From positions 310,001 to 374,000 of the forward strand of contig CAXKWD010000015.1 in NCBI GenBank assembly GCA_964059195.1: 64,000 bases of DNA, read 5' to 3'. Made by a program: the position numbers and the translations under genes. Source of the DNA: Ectobius pallidus (Eukaryota; Arthropoda; Insecta; Blattodea; Ectobiidae). Below are positions 51,801 to 63,600 of this stretch, in pieces; the first letter of the stretch is position 1, and the number at the start of each line of letters is the position of its first letter. Below the pieces are notes generated by a model. The model was not told the DNA's origin, made no database searches, and worked only from the letters and a program-made list of their open reading frames with translations.

Positions 51801-53774
51801 ATGCATTGAAATGTAAAAGTTTGGTGTCTGAAATTGACATAGCTACGCAACAGTATATATTTTAAAAGTTTATAATAGGTAGCAATATTGTGTTTATAAA
51901 TGACATTGCTAAGAAAAGTTATTTTTTATGACATTGCTAGGCAACAGTTTCCGGTTTAAAATGGCATTGCTAGGCAACACTTTCGTGTTAAAACTCATTG
52001 CTAGGCAACAGTATTCTTTCTATTCAAGCAAAATTTACAACCCATGTTTTGCCATTAGCATTTCACCGATATTTTCATTGTATGTATTGATCATGGAGGG
52101 ATTAAAAACTATTCCTTATAGATGACATTCCTAGGCAACTGTTTCGTATTTGGAGATGGCATTGCTAAGCTAAAGTTTCTTGTTCAAAATGTCAATGCTA
52201 AGCAACAGTCAGGTGTTTTAAAAACTTCATTGCTAAGCAACAGTTTCCGGTTTAGACTGGCATCGCTAGGCAACACTTTTGTGATGGAAAAATCTAATTG
52301 TTAGGCAGCCAAATTGTCTTTAAAAGTTACATTGCTAGGAAAAGTTACGACATTGAAAAATGCATTGTAAGGTAAAGGTTTTGTGTCAGAAATTGACATT
52401 GCTCCGCAACAGTATCTTTTTTAAAAGCTTCTAATAGGTAGCAATATTGTGTTTAAAAATGACATTGCTAAGCAACAGTTCTTTTTGACGACATTGCTAG
52501 GCAACAGTTTCCGGTTTAGACTGGCATGGCTAGGCAAAACTTTCGTGATAGAAAAATTACATTGTTAGGCAGACAAATAGTATTTAAAAATTACATTGCT
52601 AGGAAAACGATTCGTCTTCGAATAATGCATTGAAATGTAAACGTTTTGTGTCTGAAATTGACATAGCTACGCAACAGTATATATTTTAAAAGTTTATAAA
52701 GGTAGCAATATTGTGTTTATAAATGACATTGCTAAGAAAAGTTATTTTTTATGACATTGCTAGGCAACATTTTCCGGTTTAAAATGGCATTGCTAGGCAA
52801 CACTTTCGTGTTTTAAAACTCATTGCTAGGCAACAGTATTCTTTCTGTTCAAGCAAAATTTACAACCCATGTTTTGCCATTAGCATTTCACCGATATTTT
52901 CATTGTATGTATTGATCATTGAGGGATTAAAAACTATTCCTTATAGATGACATTGCTAGGCAACAGTTTCGTATTTGGAGATGGCATTGCTAAGCTACAG
53001 TTTCTTGTTCAAAATGTCAATGCTAAGCAACAGTCAGGTGTTTTAAAAACTTCATTGCTAAGCAACAGTTTCCGGTTTAGACTGGCATCGCTAGGCAACA
53101 CTTTTGTGATAGAAATATCTAATTGTTAGGCAGCCAAATTGTCTTTAAAAGTTACATTGCTAGGAAAAGTTACGACTTTGAAAATTGCATTGAAAGGTAA
53201 AGGTTTTGTGTCAGAAATTGACATTGCTCCGCAACAGTATCTTTTTTTAAAAGCTTTTAGTAGGTAGCAATATTATGTTTAAAAATGACATTGCTAAGCA
53301 ACAGATCTTTTTGATGACATTGCTAGGCAACAGTTTCCGGTTTAGACTGGCATGGCTAGGCAAAATTTTCGTGATAGAAAAATTACATTGTTAGGCAGCC
53401 AAATTGTATTTAAAAATTACATTGCTATTAAAAAGTTTCACTTTGAAAAATGCATTGAAATGTAAAAGTTTTGTGTCTGAAATTGACATTGCTACGCAAC
53501 AGTATATTTTTTTAAAAGTTTATAATAGGTAGCAATATTGTGTTTAAAAATGACATTGCTAAGCAACAGTTCTTTTTGACGACATTGCTAGGCAACAGTT
53601 CCCGGTTTAAAATGGCATTGCTAGGCAACACTTTCGTGTTTTAAAACTCATTGCTAGGCAACAGTATTCTTTCTGTTCAAGCAAAATTTACAACCCATGT
53701 TTTGCCATTAGCATTTCACCGATATTTTCAGTGTATGTATTGATCATTGAGGGATTAAAAACTATTCCTTATAG
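48819..53774. repeat. 10735-bp-offset copy (monomers 60-65)
   Basis: V, T', R'', S, T, U start at 48819, 49644, 50472, 51297, 52122 and 52947, each exactly 10735 bp after monomers 47-52. Private markers TTTGGTCTTTG and TTGAAATAGC (V), TTGAAAAGTAAAGG (T'), CATTGCACGGCAAC (R'') and CATTGTAAGG (T) are all shared. The copied stretch extends left into monomer 59 and right into the head of monomer 66. Confidence 0.9.
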
Positions 53775-56700
53775 ATGACATTGCTAGGCAACAGTTTCGT
53801 ATTTGGAGATGGCATTGCTAAGCTACAGTTTCTTGTTCAAGTTGTCAATGCTAAGCAACAGTCAGGTGTTTTAAAAACATCATTGCTAAGCAACAGTTTC
53901 CGGTTTAGACTGGCATCGCTAGGCAACACTTTTGTGATAGAAAAATCTAATTGTTAGGCAGCCAAATTGTCTTTAAAAGTTACATTGCTAGGAAAAGTTA
54001 CGACTTTGAAAAATGCATTGAAAGGTAAAGGTTTTGTGTCAGAAATTGACATATCTCCGCAACAGTATCTTTTTTTAAAAGCTTTTAATAGGTAGCAATA
54101 TTATGATTCAAAATGACATTGCTAAGCAACAGATCTTTTTGATGACATTGCTAGGCAACAGTTTCCGGTTTAGACTGGCATGGCTAGGCAAAACTTTCGT
54201 GATGGAAAAATTACATTGTTAGGCAGCCAAATAGTATTTAAAAATTACATTGCTAGGAAAAAGTTTCGTCTTTGAATAATGCATTGAAATGTAAAAGTTT
54301 GGTGTCTGAAATTCACATAGCTACGCAACAGTATATATTTTAAAAGTTTATAATAGGTAGCAATATTGTGTTTATAAATGACATTGCTAAGAAAAGTTAT
54401 TTTATATGACATTGCTAGGCAACAGTTTCCGGTTTAAAATGGCATTGCTAGGCAACACTTTCGTGTTAAAACTCATTGCTAGGCAACAGTATTCTTTCTA
54501 TTCAAGCAAAATTTACAACCCATGTTTTGCCATTAGCATTTCACCGATATTTTCATTGTATGTATTGATGATTGAGGGATTAAAAACTATTCCTTATAGA
54601 TGACGTTCCTAGGCAACAGTTTCGTATTTGGAGATGGCATTGCTATGCTACTGTTTCTTGTTCAAAATGTCAATGCTAAGCAACAGTCAGGTGTTTTAAA
54701 AACTTAATTGCTAAGCAACAGTTTCCGGTTTAGACTGGCATCGCTAGGCAACACTTTTGTGATAGAAAAATTTAATTGTTGGCAGCCAAATTGTCCTTAA
54801 AAGTTACATTGCTAGGAAAAGTTACGACTTTGAAAAATGCATTGAAAGGTAAAGGTTTTTTGACCGAAATTGACATTGCTACGCAACAGTATCTTTTTTT
54901 AAAAGCTTTTAATAGGTAGCAATATTATGTTTAAGAATGACATTGCTAAGCAACAGATCTTTTTGATGACTTTGCTAGGCAACAGTTTCCGGTTTAGACT
55001 GGCATGGCTAGGCAAAACTTTCGTGATAGAAAAATTACATTGTTAGGCAGCCAAATTGTATTTAAAAGTTACATTGCTAGGAAAAGTTACGACTTTGAAT
55101 AATGCATTGAAATGTAAAAGTTTTGTGTCTGAAATTGACATTGCTACGCAACAGTATATTTTTATAAAAGTTTATAATAGGTAGCAATATTGTGTTTAAA
55201 AATGACATTGCTAAGCAACAGTTCTTTTTGACGACATTGCTTTTCAACAGTTCCCGGTTTAAAATGGCATTGCTAGGCAACACTTTCGTGTTTTAAAACT
55301 CATTGCTAGGCAACAGTATTCTTTCTATTCAAGCAAAATTTACAACCCATGTTTTGCCATTAGCATTTCACCGATATTTTCATTGTATGTATTGATCATT
55401 GAGGGATTAAAAACTATTCCCTATAGATGACATTGCTAGGCAACAGTTTCGTATTTGGAGATGGCATTGCTAAGCTACAGTTCCTTGTTCAAAATGTCAA
55501 TGCTAAGCAACAGTCAGGTGTTTTAAAAACTTCATTGCTAAGCAACAGTTTCCGGTTTAGACTGGCATCGCTAGGCAACACTTTTGTGATAGAAAAATCT
55601 AATTGTTAGGCAGCCAAATTGTCTTTAAAAGTTACATTGCTAGGAAAAGTTACGACTTTGAAAAATGCATTGAAAGGTAAAGGTTTTGTGTCAGAAATTG
55701 ACATTGCTCCGCAACAGTATCTTTTTTTAAAAGCTTCTAATAGGTAGCAATATTGTGTTTAAAAATGACATTGCTAAGCAACAGTTCTTTTTGACGACAT
55801 TGCTAGGCAACAGTTTCCGGTTTAGACTGGCATGGCTAGGCAAAACTTTCGTGATAGAAAAATTACATTGTTAGGCAGACAAATAGTATTTAAAAATTAC
55901 ATTGCTAGGAAAACGTTTCGTCTTCGAATAAAGCATTGAAATGTAAACGTTTTGTGTCTGAAATTGACATAGCTACGCAACAGTATATATTTTAAAAGTT
56001 TATAATAGGTAGCAATATTGTGTTTATAAATGACATTGCTAAGAAAAGTTATTTTTATGACATTGCTAGGCAACAGTTTCCGGTTTAAAATGGCATTGCT
56101 AGGCAACACTTTCGTGTTTTAAAACTCATTGCTAGGCAACAGTATTCTTTCTGTTCAAGCAAAATTTACAACCCATGTTTTGCCATTAGCATTTCACCGA
56201 TATTTTCATTGTATGTATTGATCATTGAGGGATTAAAAACTATTCCTTATAGATGACATTGCTAGGCAACAGTTTCGTATTTGGAGATGGCATTGCTAAG
56301 CTACAGTTTCTTGTTCAAGATGTCAATGCTAAGCAACAGTCAGGTGTTTTAAAAACATCATTGCTAAGCAACAGTTTCCGGTTTAGACTGGCATCGCTAG
56401 GCAACACTTTTGTGATAGAAAAATCTAATTGTTAGGCAGCCAAATTGTCTTTAAAAGTTACATTGCTAGGAAAAGTTACGACTTTGAAAAATGCATTGAA
56501 AGGTAAAGGTTTTGTGTCAGAAATTGACATATCTCCGCAACAGTATCTTTTTTTAAAAGCTTTTAATAGGTAGCAATATTATGATTAAAAATGACATTGC
56601 TAAGCAACAGATCTTTTTGATGACATTGCTAGGCAACAGTTTCCGGTTTAGACTGGCATGGCTAGGCAAAACTTTCGTGATAGAAAAATTACATTGTTAG

Positions 56701-59554
56701 GCAGCCAAATAGTATTTAAAAATTACATTGCTAGGAAAAAGTTTCGTCTTTGAATAATGCATTGAAATGTAAAAGTTTGGTGTCTGAAATTGACATAGCT
56801 ACGCAACAGTATATATTTTAAAAGTTTATAATAGGTAGCAATATTGTGTTTATAAATGACATTGCTAAGAAAAGTTATTTTTTATGACATTGCTAGGCAA
56901 CAGTTTCCGGTTTAAAATGGCATTGCTAGGCAACACTTTCGTGTTAAAACTCATTGCTAGGCAACAGTATTCTTTCTATTCAAGCAAAATTTACAACCCA
57001 TGTTTTGCCATTAGCATTTCACCGATATTTTCATTGTATGTATTGATCATGGAGGGATTAAAAACTATTCCTTATAGATGACATTCCTAGGCAACTGTTT
57101 CGTATTTGGAGATGGCACTGCTAAGCTAAAGTTTCTTGTTCAAAATGTCAATGCTAAGCAACAGTCAGGTGTTTTAAAAACTTCATTGCTAAGCAACAGT
57201 TTCCGGTTTAGACTGGCATCGCTAGGCAACACTTTTGTGATGGAAAAATCTAATTGTTAGGAAGCCAAATTGTCTTTAAAAGTTACATTGCTAGGAAAAG
57301 TTACGACTTTGAAAAATGCATTGAAAGGTAAAGGTTTTGTGTCAGAAATATACATTGCTCCGCAACAGTATCTTTTTTTAGAAGCTTTTAATAGGTAGCA
57401 ATATTATGTTTAAAAATGACATTGCTAAGCAACAGATCTTTTTGATAACATTGCTAGGCAACAGTTTCCGGTTTAGACTGTCATGGCTAGGCAAAACATT
57501 CGTGATAGAAAAATTACATTGTTAGGCAGCCAAATTGTATTTAAAAATTACATTGCTAGGAAAAAGTTTCTCTTTGAAAAATGCATTGAAATGTAAAAGT
57601 TTTGTGTCTGAAATTGACATTGCTACGCAACAGTATATTTTTTTAAAAGTTTATAATAGGTAGCAATATTGTGTTTAAAAATGACATTGCTAAGCAACAG
57701 TTCTTTTTGACGACATTGCTAGGCAACAGTTCCCGGTTTAAAATGGCATTGCTAGGCAACACTTTCGTGTTTTAAAACTCATTGCTAGGCGACAGTATTC
57801 TTTCTATTCAAGCAAAATTTACAACCCATGTTTTGCCATTAGCATTTCACCGATATTTTCATTGTATGTATTGATCATTGAGGGATTAAAAACTATTCCC
57901 TATAGATGACATTGCTAGGCAACAGTTTCGTATTTGGAGATGGCATTGCTAAGCTACAGTTCCTTGTTCAAAATGTCAATGCTAAGCAACAGTCAGGTGT
58001 TTTAAAAACTTCATTGCTAAGCAACAGTTTCCGGTTTAGACTGGCATCGCTAGGCAACACTTTTGTGATAGAAAAATCTAATTGTTAGGCAGCCAAATTG
58101 TCTTTAAAAGTTACATTGCTAGGAAAAGTTACGACATTGAAAAATGCATTGAAAGGTAAAGGTTTTGTGTCAGAAATTGACATTGCTCCGCAACAGTATC
58201 TTTTTTAAAAGCTTCTAATAGGTAGCAATATTGTGTTTAAAAATGACATTGCTAAGCAACAGTTCTTTTTGACGACATTGCTAGGCAACAGTTTCCGGTT
58301 TAGACTGGCATGGCTAGGCAAAACTTTCGTGATAGAAAAATTACATTGTTAGGCAGACAAATAGTATTTAAAAATTACATTGCTAGGAAAAAGTTTCGTC
58401 TTTGAATAATGCATTGAAATGTAAAAGTTTGGTGTCTGAAATTCACATAGCTACGCAACAGTATATATTTTAAAAGTTTATAATAGGTAGCAATATTGTG
58501 TTTATAAATGACATTGCTAAGAAAAGTTATTTTTTATGACATTGCTAGGCAACAGTTTCCGGTTTAAAATGGCATTGCTAGGCAACACTTTCGTGTTAAA
58601 ACTCATTGCTAGGCAACAGTATTCTTTCTATTCAAGCAAAATTTACAACCCATGTTTTGCCATTAGCATTTCACCGATATTTTCATTGTATGTATTGATC
58701 ATGGAGGGATTAAAAACTATTCCTTATAGATGACATTCCTAGGCAACAGTTTCGTATTTGGAGATGGCATTGCTAAGCTACAGTTTCTTGTTCAAGATGT
58801 CAATGCTAAGCAACAGTCAGGTGTTTTAAAAACATCATTGCTAAGCAACAGTTTCCGGTTTAGACTGGCATCGCTAGGCAACACTTTTGTGATAGAAAAA
58901 TCTAATTGTTAGGCAGCCAAATTGTCTTTAAAAGTTACATTGCTAGGAAAAGTTACGACTTTGAAAAATGCATTGAAAGGTAAAGGTTTTGTGTCTGAAA
59001 TTGACATATCTCCGCAACAGTATCTTTTTTTAAAAGCTTTTAATAGGTAGCAATATTATGATTAAAAATGACATTGCTAAGCAACAGATCTTTTTGATGA
59101 CATTGCTAGGCAACAGTTTCCGGTTTAGACTGGCATGGCTAGGCAAAACTTTCGTGATAGAAAAATTACATTGTTAGGCAGCCAAATAGTATTTAAAAAT
59201 TACATTGCTAGGAAAAAGTTTCGTCTTTGAATAATGCATTGAAATGTAAAAGTTTGGTGTCTGAAATTGAAATAGCTACGCAACAGTATATATTTTAAAA
59301 GTTTATAATAGGTAGCAATATTGTGTTTATAAATGACATTGCTAAGAAATGTTATTTTTTATGACATTGCTAGGCAACAGTTTCCGGTTTAAAATGGCAT
59401 TGCTAGGCAACACTTTCGTGTTAAAACTCATTGCTAGGCAACAGTATTCTTTCTATTCAAGCAAAATTTACAACCCATGTTTTGCCATTAGCATTTCACC
59501 GATATTTTCATTGTATGTATTGATCATGGAGGGATTAAAAACTATTCCTTATAG
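53775..59554. repeat. ~20647-bp-offset copy (monomers 66-72)
   Basis: P-Q-R-S-T'-R'-V starts at 53775, 54600, 55427, 56253, 57078, 57906 and 58730 are 20646-20647 bp after monomers 41-47. Shared markers include AAAACTTAATTGC, TTGCTTTTCAACAG, the T' tail, GGCGACAG and GAAATTCACATAGC. A single-base loss in AGTTATTTTTATGAC near 56054 explains the one-base change of offset. Private changes: GGCACTGCTAAG and TAGGAAGCC in monomer 70, CTAAGAAATG in monomer 72. Confidence 0.88.
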
Positions 59555-60645
59555 ATGACATTCCTAGGCAACTGTTTCGTATTTGGAGATGGCATTGCTA
59601 AGCTAAAGTTTCTTGTTCAAAATGTCAATGCTAAGCAACAGTCAGGTGTTTTAAAAACTTCATTGCTAAGCAACAGTTTCCGGTTTAGACTGGCATCGCT
59701 AGGCAACACTTTTGTGATGGAAAAATCTAATTGTTAGGCAGCCAAATTGTCTTTAAAAGTTACATTGCTAGGAAAAGTTACGACTTTGAAAAATGCATTG
59801 AAAGGTAAAGGTTTTGTGTCAGAAATATACATTGCTCCGCAACAGTATCTTTTTTTAGAAGCTTTTAATAGGTAGCAATATTATGTTTAAAAATGACATT
59901 GCTAAGCAACAGATCTTTTTGATAACATTGCTAGGCAACAGTTTCCGGTTTAGACTGTCATGGCTAGGCAAAACATTCGTGATAGAAAAATTACATTGTT
60001 AGGCAGCCAAATTGTATTTAAAAATTACATTGCTAGGAAAAAGTTTCTCTTTGAAAAATGCATTGAAATGTAAAAGTTTTGTGTCTGAAATTGACATTGC
60101 TACGCAACAGTATATTTTTTTAAAAGTTTATAATAGGTAGCAATATTGTGTTTAAAAATGACATTGCTAAGCAACAGTTCTTTTTGACGACATTGCTAGG
60201 CAACAGTTCCCGGTTTAAAATGGCATGGCTAGGCAAAACTTTCGTGATAGAAAAATTACATTGTTAGGCAGACAAATAGTATTTAAAAATTACATTGCTA
60301 GGAAAACGATTCGTCTTCGAATAATGCATTGAAATGTAAACGTTTTGTGTCTGAAATTGACATAGCTACGCAACAGTATATATTTTAAAAGTTTATAAAC
60401 GTAGCAATATTGTGTTTATAAATGACATTGCTAAGAAAAGTTATTTTTTATGACATTGCTTGGCAACAGTTTCCGGTTTAAAATGGCATTGCTAGGCAAC
60501 ACTTTCGTGTTTTAAAACTCATTGCTAGGCAACAGTATTCTTTCTGTTCAAGCAAAATTTACAACCCATGTTTTGCCATTAGCATTTCACCGATATTTTC
60601 ATTGTATGTATTGATCATTGAGGGATTAAAAACTATTCCTTATAG
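59555..60645. repeat. Enlarged monomer 73, four sub-repeats (1091 bp)
   Basis: Instead of I-II-III, the sub-repeats run I (59684-59948), II (59949-60213), II' (60214-60476), III (60477-60774), so one unit of about 263 bp is extra. The first two have T' markers (AAATATACATTGC, TTAGAAGC, GACTGTCATGG). II' begins with the TTTAAAATGGCAT start of sub-repeat III, then switches to GGCTAGGCAAAAC and has the R'' markers AAAACGATTCGTC and TATAAACGTAGC. This looks like an unequal exchange between paralogous sub-repeats. Confidence 0.92.
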
Positions 60646-63600
60646 ATGACATTGCTAGGCAACAGTTTCGTATTTGGAGATGGCATTGCTAAGCTACAGT
60701 TTCTTGTTCAAAATGTCAATGCTAAGCAACAGTCAGGTGTTTTAAAAACTTCATTGCTAAGCAACAGTTTCCGGTTTAGACTGGCATCGCTAGGCAACAC
60801 TTTTGTGATAGAAATATCTAATTGTTAGGCAGCCAAATTGTCTTTAAAAGTTACATTGCTAGGAAAAGTTACGACTTTGAAAAATGCATTGAAAGGTAAA
60901 GGTTTTGTGTCAGAAATTGATATTGCTCCGCAACAGTATCTTTTTTTAAAAGCTTTTAGTAGGTAGCAATATTATGTTTAAAAATGACATTGCTAAGCAA
61001 CAGATCTTTTTTGATGACATTGCTAGGCAACAGTTTCCGGTTTAGACTGGCATGGCTAGGCAAAATTTTCGTGATAGAAAAATTACATTGTTAGGCAGCC
61101 AAATTGTATTTAAAAATTACGTTGCTAGGAAAAAGTTTCACTTTGAAAAATGCATTGAAATGTAAAAGTTTTGTGTCTGAAATTGACATTGCTACGCAAC
61201 AGTATATTTTTTTAAAAGTTTATAATATGTAGCAATATTGTGTTTAAAAATGACATTGCTAAGCAACAGTTCTTTTTGGCGACATTTCTAGGCAACAGTT
61301 CCCGGTTTAAAATGGCATTGCTAGGCAACACTTTCGTGTTTTAAAACAAATTGCTAGGCAACAGTATTCTTTCTATCTAAGCAAAATTTACAACCCATGT
61401 TTTGAAATTAGCATTTCACCGATATTTTCATTGTATGTATTGATCATTGAGGGATTAAAAACTATTCCTTATAGATGACATTGCTAGGCAACAGTTTCGT
61501 ATTTGGAGATGGCATTGCTAAGCTACAGTTTCTTGTTCAAGATGTCAATGCTAAGCAACAGTCAGGTGTTTTAAAAACTTCATTGCTAAGCAACAGTTTC
61601 CGGTTTAAACTGGCATCGCTAGGCAACACTTTTGTGATAGAAAAATCTAATTGTTAGGCAGCCAAATTGTCTTTAAAAGTTACATTGCTAGCAAAAGTTA
61701 CGACTTTGAAAAATGCATTGAAAGGTAAAGGTTTTGTGTCAGAAATTGACATTGCTCCGCAACAGTATCTTTTTTTAAAAGCTTTTAATAGGTAGCAATA
61801 TTATGTTTAAAAATGACATTGCTAAGCAACAGATCTTTTGATGACATTGCTAGTCAACAGTTTCTGGTTTAGACTGGCATGGCTAGGCAAAACGTTCGTG
61901 ATAGAAAAATTACATTGTTAGGCAGCCAAATAGTATTTAAAAATTACATTGCTAGGAAAAAGTTTCGTCTTTGAATAATGCATTGAAATGTAAAAGTTTT
62001 GTGTCTGAAATTGACATAGCTACGCAACAGTATATATTTTAAAAGTTTATAATAGGTAGCAATATTGTGTTTATAAATGACATTGCTAAGAAAAGTTATT
62101 TTTTATGACATGGCTAGGCAACAGTTTCCGGTTTAAAATGGCATTGCTAGGCAACACTTTCGTGTTTTAAAACTCATTGCTAGGCAACAGTATTCTTTCT
62201 ATTCAAGCAAAATTTACAACCCATGTTTTGCCATTAGCATTTCACCGATATTTTCATTGTATGTATTGATCATTGAGGGATTAAAAACTATTCCTTATAG
62301 ATGACATTGCTAGGCAACAGTTTCGTATTTGGAGATGGCATTGCTAAGCTACAGTTCCTTGTTCAAAATGTCAATGCTAAGCAACAGTCAGGTGTTTTAA
62401 AAACTTCATTGCTAAGCAACAGTTTCCGGTTTAGACTGGCATCGCTAGGCAACAATTTTGTGATAGAAAAATCTAATTGTTAGGCAGTCAAATTGTCTTT
62501 AAAAGTTACATTGCTAGGAAAAGTTACGACTTTGAAGAATGCATTGAAAGGTAAAGGATTTTTGGCAGAAATTGACATTGCTACGCAACAGTATCTTTTT
62601 TTAAAAGCTTTTAATAGGTAGCAATATTATGTTTAAAAATGACATTGCTAAGCAACAGATCTTTTCGATGACATTGCTAGGCAACAGTTTCCGGTTTAGA
62701 CTGGCATGGCTAGGCAAAACTTTCGTGATAGAAAAATTACATTGTTAGGCAGCCAAATTGTATTTAAAAATTACATTGCTAGGAAAAAGTTTCACTTTGA
62801 AAAATGCATTGAAATGTAAAAGTTTTGTGTCTGAAATTGACATTGCTACGCAACAGTATATTTTTTTAAAAGTTTATAATAGGTAGCAATATTGTGTTTA
62901 AAAATGACATTGCTAAGCAACAGTTCTTTTTGACGACATTTCTAGGCAACAGTTCCGTGTTTAAAATGGCATTGCTAGGCAACAAGACGTGTTTTAAAAC
63001 TCATTGCTAGGCAACAGTATTCTTTCTGTTCAAGCAAAATTTACAACCCATGTTTTGCCATTAGCATTTCACCGATATTTTCATTGTATGTATTGATCAT
63101 TGAGGGATTAAAAACTATTCCTTATAGATGACATTGCTAGGCAACAGTTTCGTATTTGGAGATGGCATTGCTAAGCTACAGTTTCTTGTTCAAGATGTCA
63201 ATGCTAAGCAACAGTCAGGTGTTTTAAAAACTTCATTGCTAAGCAACAGTTTCCGGTTTAGACTGGCATCGCTAGGCAACACTTTTGTGATAGAAAAATC
63301 TAATTGTTAGGCAGCCAAATTGTCTTTAAAAGTTACATTGCTAGGAAAAGTTACGACTTTGAAAAATGCATTGAAAGGTAAAGGATATTTGGCAGAAATT
63401 GACATTGCTACGCAACAGTATCTTTTTTTAAAAGCTTTTAATAGGTAGCAATATTATGTTTAAGAATGACATTGCTAAGCAACAGATCTTTTTGATGACA
63501 TTGCTAGGCAACAGTTTCCGGTTTAGACTGGCATGGCTAGGCAAAACTTTCGTGATAGAAAAATTACATTGTAAGGAAGCCAAATTGTATTTAAAAATTA

